Positions 51,588 through 53,233 of a stretch of DNA of 53,233 nt are shown here, piece after piece (positions within the stretch are counted from its first letter, which is position 1; each line of letters opens with the position of its first letter). The translations under genes and the position numbers were made by a program. A model generated the notes under the pieces. The model was given only the letters and a program-made list of their open reading frames with translations, was not told the origin of the DNA and did no database searches. Source of the DNA: CAADGY01 sp900696665 (GTDB lineage Bacteria; Acidobacteriota; Terriglobia; Bryobacterales; Bryobacteraceae); the NCBI GenBank assembly GCA_035063885.1, contig JAPSFM010000028.1, positions 1 to 53,233 on the forward strand, given 5' to 3'.

Positions 51588-53233
51588 GCCAGCGCCTCCA
51601 CCATCGAATAAACCTGCTCTTCCGAGTAACCGTCGATATCCACGCTCTTGGACCGGCACACCGCCACGCAAGTGCCGCATCCCATGCACAGCCCGGAATT
51701 GACGCGCGCCGTCATCTTGTCCCGCAACTGCACTTTCTCGACAGCGTGATACGGGCAGGCTTCGAGACACGCGAAACAGGCGGCGCAGGTGCGTTCGTCA
51801 ATCCGTGCAATCTCCGGCTCCCGGTTCAGTTCCTCTTTTGAAAACAGAACGGAAACTTTCGCCGCCGCCGCCGACGCCTGTGCTACGGATTCCGGAATGT
51901 CCTTTGGACCGTGCGCAGCACCGCAAATAAAAACACCCGCGGCATTCGTTTCCACCGGCCGCAGCTTGGGATGCGATTCGAGCAGAAAGCCATGCTCGTC
52001 GCATCCGGCGTTCAGCTTTTGCGCCAGCGCTTCCACGCCGGGCGCGGGCCGCATCGCGGAAGCCAGCACCACCATGTCGGCCTCCACCGTGAGCGGAATA
52101 CCGGCCAGCGTATCGGCGCCGCGGACGATCAGCTTACCGTTTTCCTCTGTGATTTTTGAAACACGCCCGCGGTGGTAGTGCGCGCCATCCTGTTCAATAG
52201 CGCGCCGCACGAATTCGTCATAGCCTTTGCCCCCGGCGCGTATGTCCATGTAGAATACGTGCGCTTGCCCGTCGTGTACCTTGTGGCGGTACAACATGGC
52301 GTGCTTGGCGTTATACATGCAACAGATCTTCGAGCAATAGCTGACACCCTTGGCCGGATCGCGGGAGCCTACGCAACTGATGAACACGATGGTTTTGGGC
52401 TCACGCCCGTCGCTGGGACGTTTCAACTCGCCATTAGTCGGGCCGGAAGCCGAGACCAGGCGCTCGAATTGCAGTCCGTCAATGACGTCTTTGAACTTCC
52501 CGTAGCCGTACTCGCCATAGCCGTTCTTCCAAAGCGAGTACCCGGTGGCCACGACCACCGCGCCCACCTGCTCCTCGACAACCTCGTCCTGATCGTCGAA
52601 CCGGATTGCGCCGCGCTGGCATTTCTTCGCGCACAGTCCGCAGCCGTTGCGGATCAACTTGGCGCAGGTGTTGCGGTCGATCACCGGGCGCGCCGGCACC
52701 GCTTGCGGAAACGGCACGTAAATGGCTCGCCGGAAACCCATGCCATAGTCGAACTCGCTGGGAATTCGCTTGAGCGGACAGACGCTCCAGCAGTCGCCGC
52801 AACCGTTGCACTTGTCGATGTCGACATAACGCGCCTTCTTGCGGATGCCCACCCGGAAGTTGCCGATGAAACCGTCCACCGTTTCTACTTCCGAGTAGGT
52901 GTAGAGCCGGATGCGCGGATGTTGCCCCACCTCCACCATGCGCGGCGTCAGTATGCATTGCGAGCAATCGAGCGTGGGGAACGTCTCCGACAGCCCCGCC
53001 ATCTTGCCGCCGATCGAAGGCTCCCGCTCCACCATCACCACTTCATAACCGGCATCGGCGATATCGAGCGCCGCCTGAATCCCGGCCACGCCGCCGCCGA
53101 TCACCAGCGCGCGCCGGTGGACCGGAACGCGTATCGGCTCGAGCGGGCGGTTGTGCCGGACTTTCTCCACGCTCATGCGGATAATATCGATCGCCTTGCG
53201 CGTGGCTTCCACACGGTCATGGTGTACCCACGA
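51584..53233 (-). CDS. hdrA: HdrA-like flavoprotein (heterodisulfide reductase subunit A), N-terminus cut by window edge
   Basis: The frame is open at 53233 and reads S-W-V-H-H-D-R-V-E-A-T-R-K-A before the GTG at 53212. This matches the C-S-W-V-H-H-D-K segment inside HdrA, so the GTG is not the start and about 100 residues are missing. The visible 549 codons hold the FAD loop V-I-G-G-G-V-A-G-I-Q-A-A-L, C-S-Q-C-I-L-T-P, and four ferredoxin-type cysteine sets: C-N-G-C-G-D-C-W-S-V-C-P, C-A-K-L ... C-G-L-C-A-K-K-C, C-A-A-C-F-A-C-L-E-A-C-P and C-M-G-C-G-T-C-V-A-V-C. HdrA is the electron-bifurcating core of Hdr complexes. It begins a block of four overlapping genes. HdrB and HdrC, if present, lie beyond the window. 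Confidence 0.9.
   Translation of the reverse strand, partial: SWVHHDRVEATRKAIDIIRMSVEKVRHNRPLEPIRVPVHRRALVIGGGVAGIQAALDIADAGYEVVMVEREPSIGGKMAGLSETFPTLDCSQCILTPRMVEVGQHPRIRLYTYSEVETVDGFIGNFRVGIRKKARYVDIDKCNGCGDCWSVCPLKRIPSEFDYGMGFRRAIYVPFPQAVPARPVIDRNTCAKLIRNGCGLCAKKCQRGAIRFDDQDEVVEEQVGAVVVATGYSLWKNGYGEYGYGKFKDVIDGLQFERLVSASGPTNGELKRPSDGREPKTIVFISCVGSRDPAKGVSYCSKICCMYNAKHAMLYRHKVHDGQAHVFYMDIRAGGKGYDEFVRRAIEQDGAHYHRGRVSKITEENGKLIVRGADTLAGIPLTVEADMVVLASAMRPAPGVEALAQKLNAGCDEHGFLLESHPKLRPVETNAAGVFICGAAHGPKDIPESVAQASAAAAKVSVLFSKEELNREPEIARIDERTCAACFACLEACPYHAVEKVQLRDKMTARVNSGLCMGCGTCVAVCRSKSVDIDGYSEEQVYSMVEALA

Noticed and set aside
50370..51611. Long plus-strand open frame (413 codons) opposite the FlxD-like gene
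   Set aside because: It is a GC-rich shadow of the real minus-strand genes, arginine- and histidine-rich with no domain. The opposite strand has complete cysteine motifs and overlapping starts.

Overview
The window is a gene-dense, GC-rich bacterial chromosome segment of about 53 kb. It has 38 supported protein genes, no rRNA, tRNA or CRISPR, and no recognisable transposase or phage gene. The gene families fit an Acidobacteriota genome, most likely of the Solibacter/Bryobacter type. The pointers are an Oar-like TonB-dependent receptor with a carboxypeptidase-regulatory plug, an ECF sigma factor coupled to a TPR-containing Ser/Thr kinase that begins MTPERF, Tat-like sulfatases and a DUF5715 protein. 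This placement is inferred from families, not from a search.

Layout. 1-7.1 kb: end of a carotenoid-desaturase-like oxidoreductase, a DUF5715 metallopeptidase-like protein, a sulfatase coupled to a secreted esterase, then cysD-cysN, in which CysN carries a decayed APS-kinase domain. 7.3-11.3 kb: a PEP-mutase/isocitrate-lyase-family enzyme, a membrane glycosyltransferase ending in a lectin-like module, and a small coiled-coil membrane protein. 11.4-16.9 kb: housekeeping dnaG-rpoD, a NadD-like gene, a zinc-ribbon membrane protein and nth. 17-30 kb: an Oar-type receptor, an AlaC-like aminotransferase, DUF350, a TIGR01777 epimerase, a radical SAM/SPASM protein, a solitary nuoM, a sulfatase with a HEAT-repeat tail and a second TonB receptor. 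30-35.8 kb: two histidine kinases and the sigma/kinase pair. 35.9-38.6 kb: a 907-residue protein with a glycine-rich N-terminus and a C-terminal half like the channel and TcB-binding part of Tc toxin subunit A. 39.3-43.9 kb: an ATP/ADP-translocase-like membrane protein with a HEAT domain, a degenerate cyclic-nucleotide-binding protein, a histidine kinase and a response regulator in one operon. 43.9-48.1 kb: a PQQ dehydrogenase facing a large protein that joins a non-catalytic formylglycine-enzyme fold to a rhamnogalacturonan-lyase-like propeller. 48.6-53.2 kb: a tightly overlapping HdrA / MvhD-type (FlxD) / 4Fe-4S / NAD(P)H-flavoprotein operon, whose first gene runs off the window.

How it fits together. 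Two sulfatases, a secreted esterase, two TonB receptors and a lyase-like protein suggest scavenging of sulfated or esterified plant or soil polysaccharides. CysDN activates sulfate. The Hdr/Flx-like operon suggests soluble electron transfer, possibly bifurcation, between NAD(P)H, ferredoxin and a disulfide. The part most likely to be new biology is the isolated TcA-like protein, divergent from an ECF sigma/kinase pair and followed by a strong hairpin, with no TcB or TcC partner in view.

Translation starts fall into two classes: genes with a clear Shine-Dalgarno sequence or stop/start overlap, and genes without one that have a TAnnnT hexamer 7-8 nt before the start codon, which is the signature of leaderless transcripts.
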